Assembly: GCA_028583605.1 (NCBI GenBank)
Contig: CM053328.1
Location: 34,083,578-34,147,577, forward strand
Direction of reading: 5' to 3'
Source: Dastarcus helophoroides
Taxonomy: Eukaryota; Arthropoda; Insecta; Coleoptera; Bothrideridae
DNA length: 64,000 bases
Shown piece after piece: positions 18,873 through 30,354 of this stretch. The notes under the pieces were generated by a model. It made no database searches, was not told the origin of the DNA, and worked only from the letters and a program-made list of their open reading frames with translations. Both the position numbers and the translations under genes were made by a program. Each line of letters opens with the position of its first letter. Position 1 is the first letter of the stretch.

Positions 18873-21434
18873 CTATTCAGATATTGATTCAATTACTGGA
18901 ATGACTGATTCCTTTTGTTTCTCTTGAGGATCTTCAGTTTTTCCAATATCAATATCTTCATTGTGGTACCATTCTATATCGTGGGTATTATTATTGTATG
19001 ATATAAGACACAGGCTCTGTCCAGCACGACGACGCAATAATTTAATAGGATGAAAATTCTCGGTACGAGCACGCTGGTACTTGTGAACTGATTGACGATG
19101 GATTTTCACATTTTTATTTGATGCAAAGTACAATCCACATGTTGGACATGTACGTGCAATCAATTGCGTTTGAACCGTAGGACAATAAAAGTCGTATGGT
19201 GTTAAAATAAAATCTGGGCGGCTAGGAATTTCAATGTTTAGAGATAATTGCACAAATAAAGGACAAAAATTAGCATTTGCTTGGTTTTTAGGAAGTGGTA
19301 TATCTAAAGTTTGTGCTTGTCGAAGAGGATAAGGTGGTGGAATAAATCCATCTGGTAATATCATTCGCAAATTACTTCGTAATTTTCCACAGCATCTAAA
19401 TTCTGTGCATTTGCTAATTTGCAGTAAATACTGAGATTCTCTTACATGTCTACAGTACCAATCAGGAGTCCATTCCACTAAACTTCTATCAACATTATCA
19501 CTACCAGGATCTACGTATTCAGCAACCACTGGCTTATCATCAATAATTAACTTACTCCATCTTTGCGCTAAAATATCACCAGTCATTTTGAAATTTTTGA
19601 GTTCAAGTTCATTATCAATTGTACGTCGCTGATCATCAAGATGATTACCAAAAGAATCATACGGTAAGACAAGTCCAGATAATTGATGATTCAATGGAGC
19701 CATTCTACGCTCTACTCGATTGAAGCAATTTCTTCCGGGAGCGTTAGTGATAATAAGTATAGCATCAAGATCAAATTTACGAAAGTGGGAAACAGCATGA
19801 GAGATGACTTGCGGAAACCGTGGATTTTCATCAGGTCCTCCGTCAACAGTTATGATTATAATTGGTTTTATATTATTATAATCTGTTTTGGCCAGGGATT
19901 GAAATTCTGCTAGCTCCATAAAATGTTCTAGATCGATGCTACGAGTGCGTGCAGATGATGATGAATGTTTTCCTGATCTGATTGCAACGTACGTAGGTCC
20001 ACTGTATGTCTCTGCTTCAGGTTTGCCCATTCTATCAGTATTAATTTCAATGCCAGCATATACTGAAGGTATTAATTTATGTTTTTCTGCCACCACCCAG
20101 TCGTGATCTGGTAGTCGTACTCGATATTCCATATGCATCAGAAAGGGTGCTTGTTTTTCTACAGCAGTTTTACCAATTGGAATACGCGCTTTGTCGTCCT
20201 TTGACAAGAAGAAAACCTGAGCAGGCCCAAGCATGGAGGCGAGAGACTCGATAGCCCGGATAGAAGTAGTGCAAAATTTATCATGGCGGGATGGCTTTTG
20301 TGTTCATCATTTGTTGCTCTCGCCAGTTTTACGGGAACTGTTACTACGTGTTTTTTTCCTTGAATTGTAGTAGAACATCTAGGTAAAAGACGAAAATACG
20401 TAGCACTTCGTGATAGATTGAAACCTAACGTCTCTAGTTCTTTGACCAAGTCATCTAGAGTTCTACAGCTTCTTACCATTTCAGTTCCGCGTTCCTCATC
20501 TGCACCACCTTCAAAGCTCGCAATTTCTGCTAAAACTTTCAACAGCTCAGGTTGAGCTTCCTCCAAACGAGGGCGACCCACTGTCTCGTGCACATTTAAT
20601 TGTTGTTTTACAACTGGATTCTTAATAACATCTTTTATCAATGCCTGTCTTTTTTTTCTGAAGCTTTTTTGATATTCAGCGTTTCGTTTTTTATTAGCTT
20701 CACCGAGGTTTTTTTTGCAATTTAGTGATTTCTTGATTGATCTTGAGTCCTCTAAGACCAGAATCCCGAGGTAAAATACTTGTATTTAATTCACTCTCCA
20801 CCAATGAAATTTTTTTTTCAATTGCATCTTGTGCTGGAGTAGGATGACATGTTAATTGTGATTTATTAGGAATCGCCTCTATTGGAATCAGTCTGTGCGC
20901 CATATCGACTTCTCTAGTGCATAATGCGACAGAAGAATCTGTTGAGTTTTTGTCCATCAAAGCAAGCGGTCCACCAGACACATTTTGCTGTAAGAAGTGA
21001 TTTTGATTATAGCTTAGCATACACAGCAAAATATGCGTAACTTATAAGTTTATTTAAATAGAATTTTACATATAACAATTACTTAAAAATAATATTAAAA
21101 TATTGATAATAATATTTTGAACAAAAAAATTTAGAAATAAAGTGCCAACTAACCTGTTTAAAAAAAAAGGAGCATGTTGGTTTTTTTTCTTAGCAGCAAG
21201 CTCTTTTAAATCATTTATTTTTTGAGATACAAATTTTCCGAAAGCATTGTCATCATTTTTGAAAACTTCTTTGTTGGTTGTCCAGAATAAATTAGACTCT
21301 TGTTGACAAACCTTTGGTGTTTTATCTGGGAAACCTTCTACCCACGCTTTAAATAACAGTGGATGTAAGTATCCAGACATGTTAGATAAAATAAATATTC
21401 TAAAAGGAAATGAGGTATATTTTTGAGATTTCAA
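18873..21434 (-). pseudogene. Transposase with DDE core and C-terminal C2H2 finger (split by intron and a frameshift)
   Basis: Exon 1 lies at about 21154-21380 (or from 21434), starting MSGYLHPLLFKAW. A 166-bp intron (20988-21153, GTTAGT...TTACAG) follows; the next exon runs to 18873. The catalytic half (20234-18873) has FFLSKDDKARIPIG (candidate first Asp), IITVDGGPDENPR (second Asp, residue 131 of that frame) and NAPGRNCFNRVERR (Glu 175, 43 residues on), then a finger CPTCGLYF...KIHRQSVH near the C-terminus. One frameshift near 20270-20285 separates the N-terminal part (KELETLGFNLSRSATYFRLL at 20440-20370) from the core. Similar proteins are annotated as uncharacterised in many animals as far as I recall; I cannot name the superfamily. 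Otherwise the gene is open, so it decayed recently. Confidence 0.78.
20988..21153 (-). other. Predicted intron in the DDE transposase gene
   Basis: On the minus strand the donor is AAACAG|GTTAGT at 21153 and the acceptor CTTCTTACAG|CAAAATG ends at 20988. The intron is AT-rich, 166 bp, with stops in all frames and a polypyrimidine-poor but typical insect acceptor. It joins the GYLHP...HAPFFLN exon to the NVSGGPLALM exon. Confidence 0.6.
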
Positions 21435-21718
21435 GTAACAGAGAAATCCCTGATCAACGAGAACAACAACGAAATAGTAGAAAGTCTAGAAGTACTGACA
21501 ACATATAATTCTTGTAAGATTCAATACTGAGTAAGAGAGATAAAGCACAGATGGCGCTATCCAATAATGCCATTTCTTAGCGCGAAAGTGGTAAAATTTC
21601 TAATTCGAAATTTTACGTAATATCAAATTCTTTACCCTCCCTCCCTATAGTAAGAAACTATAATATTTAATCAACCCCCCCCTCCCTTAAATGTCTTACA
21701 TAATTTATCAACGGCCCC

Positions 21719-21890
21719 TTAAGGGAGGACCCTTTGAATTTGTTTCGTAACTGTAAACTCTCATATCTTCCAAACCAAAAGTCGTAGCTCTATTTGGTTT
21801 TCGGGTTCGGAATCTGCGGATCAACATCTCTATGATAGGGTACTTTTAAATCCTAAGTAATGACTTTTGAATTTTGACTCTAATTCTAAC
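21719..21890. repeat. 313-bp dimeric satellite, right part
   Basis: Continues the array at 17755-18560 after the transposon: ...CCCTTTGAATTTG, ACTCTCATATCTTCCAAACC at about 21756, AAAAGTCGTAGCTC, CTATGATAGGGTACTTTTAAAT. Ends at about 21890. Confidence 0.8.
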
Positions 21891-22335
21891 ACTGTGTTCG
21901 CCATTAATTCTTGGTAACTCATCCTTCGAATGTATTAGATCTTGGGTCAATCGGTTTCTGGTGGATTTAGCATGCCTATGAGTGGAAAAGTGGCCCTCTC
22001 TAATTCAATCCAGTGATGTGCATCAAATAATTGTCCATTGTTCCTTCTATCTGCGCTATCATCAAATCTATTGAGCATAATGAAACCTGGAATAGCGTTG
22101 GCTGGTGAAGTTAAAATTTTCTACACAAATCCAATTATTCCTAGAATGTCTAATAAAATTAGTCATATGATATGCCTTTCATTGTAAAATATTATCTTAA
22201 ATTACCAATAACAGTCGATAATTTAGAGATAGATCCAAACAAAGTATTTGCTGATTGGAAGCACGTTAGCGCTTCAAACATAGTAATGACATAGTAACGA
22301 GTGGTCGTTCGGGTGGGTAATCCTGGAGAAACTTT
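21891..22335. other. Unassigned sequence
   Basis: The minus strand from about 22130 to 21955 is open for some 55 codons (GFIMLNRFDDSADRRN, then GQLFDAHHWIELERA) and looks like a coding relic, but I do not recognise it. The rest is non-coding. Confidence 0.35.
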
Positions 22336-22529
22336 GTTTCAATTTAATAATAATAATAATAGTTTATTATATTTCAACAGGGTTTAGGCCCCAATTACAG
22401 AAACAAAATAAAAAATAAAAATTGATGGGAGTAGATGCACTTGATCATAAGAAAAAATAAATAATTATCAATTATACAAAATAATTACCCGCAGAAAACG
22501 CTAATTATTAGATAAATAAAGTAAATTAA

Positions 22530-23929
22530 TTATAAGGAAATGTGGCTAAATGTCTCTTCGATAGTTTTTCTTAATTTGGCCCGACTGTCTGAATAGAAAT
22601 CAAAACTGTCCGCAATACCATTAGCATATTTTGTGAGAATCACTAGCGGAGACCTGCCCATAGCGTTAGTACGACTATTCTCACAATAGAACATTTGTTT
22701 TGATCTTGCACTTTGTCTTTGCACCAAAAAGTTAATCTTGGAAAGTAAGTTTGGACAATCTATACAATTATTGAGGAGTCCGTATAAGAAATTCATTCCA
22801 TGTGTTATTCTTCGGGTTTGTAGACTGATAAAATTGAAGCGATTTAAAAGAACGTTATGGTGACAGCCTCCAGCTGGGTAGACGCCATCTTGAATGAAAC
22901 ACAAGAATTTGAGGAAACGCCTTTGAATTAACTCTAACGCTGTGATATGAGTATAATATATTGGAAACCAGATGAGGGAGCCATATTCAAGGCGTGTTAA
23001 TACTAGCGACTGAAATAATAATGCTAAGGATTTCTTGTTTTTAAAAGCCTTACAATTTCTACACAGAAAGTCATATGTTTTATATGCTGATGAAAGTGCC
23101 TCAGTAATGTGCAAAGCAAAGTAAAACTACTATCCATAATAACTCCTAGATCCCTTATGGATTCACATCTGCTTAAAATGACACTATTAATTTCGTACTC
23201 ATGCTTGATTATATTGATTTTTCTTGAGTAGGAAACAACATTACATTTAGATACATTTAAAGAAAGCCGATTATCATTGCACCACTTAACAACAGCATCA
23301 ATGTCTTTTTGAATTAATACACAGTCCTCATTAGAAGATACGGAACTAAAGAATTTTAAGTCATCTGCAAAAAGTAGTTTGGATGATTTTATAACAGAAA
23401 CAATATCATTGATGAATAAGACAAAGATCAAAGGACCGAGATTTGAGCCTTGTGGAACTCCCGATGTTGGGTTGAATGTGTTGGATTTAAAATTTCGATA
23501 TTTGACAAATTGCTCCCTATTTGTTAGGTATGACATAAAAAAGTGTATCAGCTGGTATGAAAATCCATAAAGTTGCAATTTTTGCAAGAGAATAAAATGA
23601 TCAATTTGATCAAAGGCTTTTTGAAAGTCTGCGTATACACAATTAACTTGTCCATGATGGTCAATGATTTCAGCGACATACTGAGAGAAAGAAGCTAAAT
23701 TTGTTACAGTAGATCGTTTCTCAACGAAACCATGCTGATTCTCAGATATAAAAATTTTTATTGATGCATGTATGCGCTTGTATAAAATCGACTCAAATAT
23801 CTTTGCAAAGTTACAAAGCAGCGAAATTGGTCTGTAGTTGCTTATTTGCGTTGTAGTACCCTTTTTAAACACTGGAGTAATACATACCTGTTTCCACAGC
23901 GACGGAAATTCAGATGTTTTTAGAGACAA
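22530..23929 (-). pseudogene. Non-LTR ORF2, reverse transcriptase and C-terminus
   Basis: The reverse transcriptase lies in 23024-23929: NYRPISLLCNFAKIFE, YADFQKAFDQIDH, SGVPQGSNLGPLIF and LFADDLK. A second frameshift at about 23100 carries the C-terminal part to the frame of 22530-23114 (LEYGSLIWFPIY, ELIQRRFLKFL). Catalytic residues are present; only the frameshifts break it. Overlaps with the upstream frame by ten bases. Confidence 0.82.
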
Positions 23930-25368
23930 ATTAAATAGAATAGTGAGCGGTTTGGGAACACGTTAGCACAATCTTTCAGCAAAAAGCTGGGAATGTCATC
24001 TGGTCCAGAAGTAAACTTATCCTTTGACCGTTTTAGTGCCTCTAATATTTCAGCTTCAGTTATATTCAAAATAGAGACTGTATCAGGAAAATGAGAGAAA
24101 TATTTGGTAGCCGTATTATCTGAATTATGAGTGTTACCGGGTGTTATGTATACACTTTTAAAAAAAGTTGCAAACCCATCCACAATCTCTTGAGGAGTGG
24201 ACAATTGTGCATTACCATAAGACATAACACCAGGAATTCTTGTTCTCCTTTTCTTTATTTGAATAAAAGACCAAAACTTTTTAGGATCATCAGAAATGCT
24301 ATTCTGGACGTTCAAGAGATATTCTTTGTAAGATTGGTCAGCTATTTTTTTGCATAATGCTCTATAATATTTAAAGTTCTCATATACATTGGAATTGCGA
24401 GTACGCTTATAATTTTTGTGTAAACTGCTTTTAAATTTTATTAACTTTATTAAATGGAAATCGAACCATGGTGGATAGCATGTACGACAATTTGATTTCT
24501 GTGTATATCGCGGGATAGCAGATTCGAATGTATTCGTCAGGATTTCGTAGAAGGTAGAGCAAGCAATGTTCACATCATTAAATGTTTCCAGTATACTCCA
24601 GTCAATATTAGATAATAAATCATATAGCAGTAGGTAGTTCGCTTTTTTAAAATTAAATGATTGGGCTTGATAGCCTTGATGATTGACATCAAAATTAATA
24701 AACCGTTGACAAGATAGAGTAACATTAATGTCAAGCGCAGGATAATATGCATCTTCAGGAACTAAAGGAAATGTGGATTTCAGAACATGACAATTGAAAC
24801 TCGATAATGCTAAGTCCAATAGCCTATCGGAGGAATTTAATACATTATTGCATTGATGAAGGTTCTGAATTTGCATGAAATTCTTGATTGGCATAAAGTA
24901 GTTGTCATTTGGGTTATTAAAGTTTCTAATATTGAAATCACCAATAATCATTAGTTTGTCACAGTTAAACTCAAAATTAGAGTGTTCAAGTAATTCAAAA
25001 AATAGCTCGTACTCAGCAACTCTACAGGTTGGAGGTATATAAACAACCAAGACAAAGATCACTACATTAGAGTGCAAAGTAACTTTGACTCCACAAATAT
25101 CAACTAAAGGAATTGCTTCAGTTATATGATTAAAATTAAGTTCAGAGGTTTGAAATTTATCAGAAATTGCGAGGAGGACACCACCTCCTCTAGCCACATT
25201 GAGAAAACTATACTCCCTGTCCTTACGAAACACTGTGAAATTATTAGGAAACAACTCATAGCTTTGTATATCCGAGTTAAGCCACGTTTCAGTTAATGCA
25301 GCTATTTCATAATTACATAATGATAAATTGTTATAAAACAAAAGAATTTTGGATAGTAAACCTCTCAC
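23920..25368 (-). pseudogene. Non-LTR ORF2, endonuclease and RT start
   Basis: 482 open codons: APE-type endonuclease with ALTETWLNSD, RGGGVLLA, MIIGDFNIRNF, RLLDLALSS and the region leading into RT (SGPDDIPSFLLKDC). A frameshift at about 23925 moves the reading into the frame of 23024-23929. Target nicking is the expected role. Confidence 0.8.
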
Positions 25369-25415
25369 ATTTTGATAGTATGTGTGGAGGGAAATTATTT
25401 CGCAATCGGGGGGAT

Positions 25416-26230
25416 TTAGTTTAAAGCCTTTCCGTTGGTAATCCTTGGAACGCCCTGGTTGTAAACAATCCTAAGATTAACTTCTCCATTAGCTGTTTTT
25501 GTATTTAATTCGTTTTTTAATGCTTTGTATGCATTTTGATGTTTTATGGTTTTGTCATATGAAAGTCTAATCCGTTTATATTGCTCATGGCTTCTCAAAT
25601 TCTTAGCCAATTTAATAGTTTTTGAGACATCTGAATCTGTAGCCAGTATAACTCTTAGGGGCCTAGATGTATTGGTTTCTACGGCATGACCAAGTCTTTG
25701 TATTTCCAATTCTTCAGCGTTAATAGAAGGATTAATAACTCTCAATATATCCGATACCATGCGCCTGTCACGAATTAAGCTTTCCTGCTTCGAAGTTCCC
25801 CGTTCCTCTTCTGCGTTAAAGATGATGATATTCTTAGCCCGTTTTTGTCTTTCTGTAAATTCCCGCATCACGTCCTCAAACTCGAGGGAAGACTCATTTC
25901 TGGTTGCGATTGGTTGCGCTTCCTTTAATGCAGCAATTTCCCTTTTTGAAAGCTTCAGTTCAATCTCTAATTTATCAATTCGATCATACAACAATTTTAA
26001 CTCGTCCTGCATAGTTTGTCTTACTTCGGTTTTTAAGTCACTTTTTAATAGCTCAAACTGGTTTTTTAATAAATTTTCTATAAAAGCAGCGGATAATGGT
26101 TGATCAGGGCTTTCAGGTTTAGTGCATTTCGGACAAGCCCAATTTATTTTTTCTTGAAGGATGAGACTAACTTCAGAAGTAGGTTTATTTAGACATTTGG
26201 CGTGTGAATATCAATTTAAAGAAGTCACGC
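25416..26230 (-). pseudogene. Non-LTR ORF1: PHD-like finger, coiled coil, RRM-like domain
   Basis: The open part (25416-26012) has a heptad-rich coiled coil (LLYDRIDKLEIELKLSKREI) followed by a nucleic-acid-binding region (AKNIIIFNAEEE, DRRMVSDILRVI, RPLRVILATDS, KRIRLSYDKT). It continues upstream in frame (...KTEVRQTM) to a cysteine/histidine block YSHAKCLNKP...INWACPKC at about 26120-26200, which resembles the second half of a PHD finger; one TGA stop lies where a tryptophan is expected. PHD fingers in ORF1 are known from CR1-type elements. The product would bind element RNA. Confidence 0.65.
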
Positions 26231-26279
26231 AAAAGGACGGGGTTCTTTCCCCTCCCGGAAAGCTATCTTATTTTGATTA

Positions 26280-27012
26280 CGTTTAAATTCTTGTTATCTA
26301 AAAACGTTAATTGTTTACGAACCTTTCATTTTGCGTTTCTCGCATTAGTGTGGCGCTTGCAATAAATCAATATCTGCTTCTAATTTTCCACCACAACAAT
26401 TTATCTAAAGAGTAATGATATGTGATGTATTTTTGCCTATTGTTATCACATTAACACGGATCCATCATGCATTATTGCTTTATTTATATGTCTTGTGTTT
26501 AATTATAATCATAAAAATATCGAGATTGTGCAGAGGTTATCTGAAGACTATAAAATATTCTTCCGAGTGTTTTCTTAACAAGTTCAAAGATTGCAAAGAA
26601 CGGTTTTAATTGAATTAGAAAAGTGTGACTGAAAGAAATTGATAGTTATAGTTATACCTCTAGTGCGGTGAGTTCATTTATTTTACATGATTTTATGATA
26701 TAAAGCATTCTTATTATTCCTTTACATTATCTCTTTCCATTTATCGAAATTTCATAAGAAAAATTTCTTGATTACAAAGTTTTGAAAATAAAATCCAACT
26801 TTTAAGGCCAAAGCTGCCCAAAATAATACAAAATTTAGCCAACAGTCAACAAATCAAATGAAATCATTTTTAAATATGTATGAATTTGGAGTTTTATTCA
26901 AATTTTCTTGCGTTGTAATTAAAGGTAAAAAAGAAATAGCTATTTTTCAAATACAAACTTTTTTCTACAATCAATGGCAATATTTATGGACCTGATGACC
27001 GTATCGATAATG
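26280..27012. other. AT-rich non-coding sequence
   Basis: No ORF with coding character, no repeat family recognised. It is the 5' host flank left of the hAT-like element at 27021. Confidence 0.5.
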
Positions 27013-27020
27013 TCTCAGAT

Positions 27021-29967
27021 CAGGCCCGTAACCAAGATCTTTTTTCGGGGGGGAGGGGGGGTCTGCCATCCTTCTGCTAAAACTATCTAGTCTTTGGTTG
27101 CGTTTAGGTTAGAGCTAAGAACCCAGGGTCCAATGCTATTTTACTATTAATATTATCATTGTATACAAGTAAACTAAAATATAAAAAAATACACTAAAAA
27201 CATTTCTAGAGTCTAACTCTATGCTGACAAAGTAATTTAAAAACAATGTTGCCTATTTTTCTTAATTTAATTTCTAAATAAAAACAGATGTGTGGGTAAG
27301 GTGATAAAATTATTTGAAAGATTTTCCTTTTCTTTAAACTATCTTCTATAACCTGCACCTGTTTATGAAAAATGCCTCTAGAAAGTGCTCTATTTAAAGA
27401 CATAGTTTGAAATCAGCTGGAGAAAAATATTTTTTTTAAATTTTTAAAAATTTTGATTAAATTCATAATTTTAACTTTTATCTCAAATTTAAAGTTTGCA
27501 CCCGAACATTTAGAATTTGGATATCCTTTCTAAATTTTGAAAGATTAGATTTTTTTTAAAGTTCAGGTTTCCTCTTAGCGTCCAACTCTTTTTCTAAATG
27601 GCAACAACTTTAATTCTTACAAATTTTAACCTTTTTTGGAAGTTTTCAATTTGAATTAGATTTTTTGTTAAATGCGAAGTATGTTAATACTTTAACTTTT
27701 TTTTTCTCAAAATTCAAAGTTTAAAGACTTGGTATTTACTTCAAACTCACAAATATTTGTTTTAATTTTGATTCTTTCTAGAAACCTGGAAATTTTGCCA
27801 AAATTTTTGTGAAAAATGTCTGATATCGAAAATCTGAACTTAATCCTGAGTTTTTTGAATTTGTAATTTTAATTCGAAATGTCCAGAAAAGTCTACATTT
27901 AGAGTGGACAAATTCCTTTTCGAAAAAGTTTAATTACGACCGTGTTTATACTTAAAAATAACCAGAATTCATTAATAAACATTTCTGAAATTAACTTTTT
28001 TAGAAATTTTGAATTTTTGAACAAAAAGTAGGATATGTTGATTCTTAACAAATTTACCTATTTGAACTCAAAATATTTAGTTTTTTAAATTTCAAATTTT
28101 AGAAATAAGTTGACAATTAGAATTACCCTCTAAATCCGAAGAAAAAGGAGCTATAATATTTGAAAAAAAAAGGTTTGAAGTCAAAATTTTCTAAAAAAAT
28201 CTCTAATTTCCAAAAGATAAAATCTATTAACAAAAACTAATAACACTCGACATTTTCTCTTAAAATAAAATTTAAAAAATAAACTTTGATATTTCCTGAA
28301 GCTTTAAGGGTTTTCTCAAAATGGCCAGGAGATCTTTTTAAATTAAATGTCTAGAAAGGAAGACAAAATATTTTGAAAAAATTTGAATTTTGAACCAGTG
28401 CTAATGTAAAAATTTTGAAAAATAAACTAAAGTACTTAAACTCATTATTTTTTCAAAATTTCAACTTTAATCTTGACATTTTTAAACTCGTCGTAAAATG
28501 TTGTAAAAGTTTTTCTAAAAATATGAATTTAAAGTTTTAATGTTGTAATTAAAACTGAAAAATTTCCTAATTAAAGTTGAAATTTGATAACTAAGATAGA
28601 AATTTCAATATCTTTTTGAAAGTTTCACTTGGAAGTCGAATTTTGGAGAAAAAAGTCGAATTTTCGAAATCGTAATCGAAATATAAACAAATCAACTTCA
28701 TAACAAAAAATTTCGAAATTTTTTATTATGAAGTTAAAACTTTTTGAAAAAAAACTAAAAATTTCGAAATAAGCTGATAGTTAAAATTATTAAAAAAAAA
28801 TCCTCAAATTTTCCAACTTAAAAATGCTCCAGTTTTATGTAAAACTCGATATTTATAAAAGAATTGACATTTTAGACATTTTTTTTAAATTCAATCGCCA
28901 TGTTATAAAAATTGTAGAAAAAGTTCATAAAAATAACTAATTAAAAACTGTCTTCTCAAAATAATGACTCATAAGAGATTTTGATTTCTTAGTAAAGGGC
29001 CTAATATTCAAAATTTTATTCAAATACCGAATTTAAAATTTAAATTTTAAATTCCAAAATTATAAAACTATTCATAACTAATAAACATTATTAACGATAA
29101 AAATGCTATAAAATTTAAAAATTCCACAATTTTGTTGCGTTTTTATCGTTAATAAATTTTATTAGTTCTGAATATTAAAGAATTCCACGAAGTAAGTGTT
29201 GGAAATGTCAATTATTTGTAAAACTGTTATCCCAAAATCCAAGTTTTTTTTCAAAATTTGGTGTTAAATCTCGAAAAATTGCTTATATAAATTCCCATTT
29301 CGTCTCAAAATTTGATTTTTTTCAAATTGGGGTGTTTAAACTGGAAACACTTGCAAAATTTAACATTTATTTAATAAAATTTAAAACGAAAAAAGAAATT
29401 TCAAGAAGGGTTTAAATTTTTCTGAAAACGAAATCTCAGATTTAAAAGTCAAAATTTTGAAAAAAATTCGAATGAGTTTAAAGTCAAAATTTTAAGATGT
29501 GGGGTGAAAATTCTAGAATAAACTCGAAATTTTAAAAACTTCTTCATTTGAAAATGTTATGCTACTTCTGAATATTCTGAATATAACCTAAAATCTATTT
29601 TATTTTAAATTTCGACTGGGATTTCAAAATGTTTTTTTTTTGTTAATTGTGAGTTTTGGCCTGCTGAGGCCTTTTTTAAGAGTATTTTACTTTTTTGGGG
29701 CTTTCTTTAGCTTTTCGTTTTTGCCTAATTTAACATTTTGCTCACCTTTTTACCTTGCTGGATTGTGCTTAAAATCCGGTCTCTAATAATAAGAAACGGC
29801 GCCAAATTTGAAAAAAATAACATCCTTGCATTTCAGTACAAAAACAAAAATGGTTTCTAAAACGGTCGCATATTTGAAAATTTCAGTTCTATCTAGTGTG
29901 AAGCCAAAAAATTTCGGGGGGGGGGGGGCTGCAGCCCCCTAGCCCCTCCCCCCTGGTTACGGGCCTG
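27021..29967. mobile_element. Non-autonomous hAT element with low-complexity interior
   Basis: Inverted ends CAGGCCCGTAACCA (left) and TGGTTACGGGCCTG (right), with G-rich sub-terminal runs on both sides, flanked by an exact 8-bp duplication TCTCAGAT at 27013-27020 and 29968-29975. The 2.9-kb interior is A/T-rich cryptically simple sequence with no transposase. It must have been mobilised in trans. Confidence 0.9.
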
Positions 29968-30001
29968 TCTCAGATACAAAGCATTCATTCGCAATGAGTC
30001 G

Positions 30002-30277
30002 ATGACTAACCCAGTTTATGAGATCGCCACAGATTGCGCTAAAATGTTCGATTCCAACCGCAATTATTGCGTTGCATACAACTTAATAAACTTGTGCAAA
30101 CTCCGAAAATATTCACTTAAATGTAATAATGTAAACGACAAAGTTTTTTATTTGAAAAAAAATTATACTGTAAGGGTCAAAAAGTCTTGGAATGCAAGCA
30201 CCTATTACGACATCGAAAAAACCTGCAATTTTTCGATAATCTATGGCCCAATATCTATCAAATCTATTAAAATCTAA
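30002..30277 (+). CDS. Hypothetical 91-codon ORF, status uncertain
   Basis: Begins MTNPVYEIATDCAKMF and ends IKSIKI. It contains five cysteines and is less AT-skewed than its surroundings. The frame is open upstream to the stop at 27008-27010 once the hAT insertion at 27021-29967 is ignored. I recognise no domain. It could be a decayed gene fragment or chance; two other frames over the same stretch are also partly open, which argues for caution. Confidence 0.2.
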   Translation: MTNPVYEIATDCAKMFDSNRNYCVAYNLINLCKLRKYSLKCNNVNDKVFYLKKNYTVRVKKSWNASTYYDIEKTCNFSIIYGPISIKSIKI

Positions 30278-30354
30278 ATTTTATCTTTAGAAATCTAGGA
30301 GGTCAGGGGAAGGAATTGTGATTCCTTACACATTTTGATCTGTATGGTTAAGAT

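Larger units (their letters stand above)
18562..21718 (-). mobile_element. DNA transposon of unassigned DDE superfamily
   Basis: Inserted in the 313-bp satellite. Ends are inverted: GGGGCCGTTCATAAATTACG on the left and, reversed, GGGGCCGTTGATAAATTATG on the right, with looser similarity extending about 90 bp inward (C/T-rich, CTCCCTCT...). The flanking duplication is only two or three bases (TT or TTA-like) and cannot be fixed because the satellite is diverged. It encodes one transposase with an intron on the minus strand. Satellite homology resumes directly at 21719, so the boundaries are good to a base or two. Confidence 0.87.
22340..26275 (-). mobile_element. Non-LTR retrotransposon with ORF1 and ORF2
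   Basis: Minus-strand element, near full length, reading from about 26275 to a 3' tail of (ATT)n at about 22346-22363. ORF1 (25416-26230) precedes ORF2 (22530-25368). It belongs to the same broad group as the element at 157-3450 but is a different family, with about 40-45% protein similarity by eye. Two frameshifts break ORF2. The 5' boundary is estimated from where ORF1-like coding ends; target duplications were not found. Confidence 0.8.

Noticed and set aside
18562..21718. Assignment of this element to piggyBac or Kolobok
   Set aside because: No TTAA duplication at the ends and no signature residues of either transposase.
29911..29960. G-rich run as a regulatory G-quadruplex
   Set aside because: The G/C runs are the sub-terminal part of the hAT-type inverted repeat and mirror the run at about 27048-27060.
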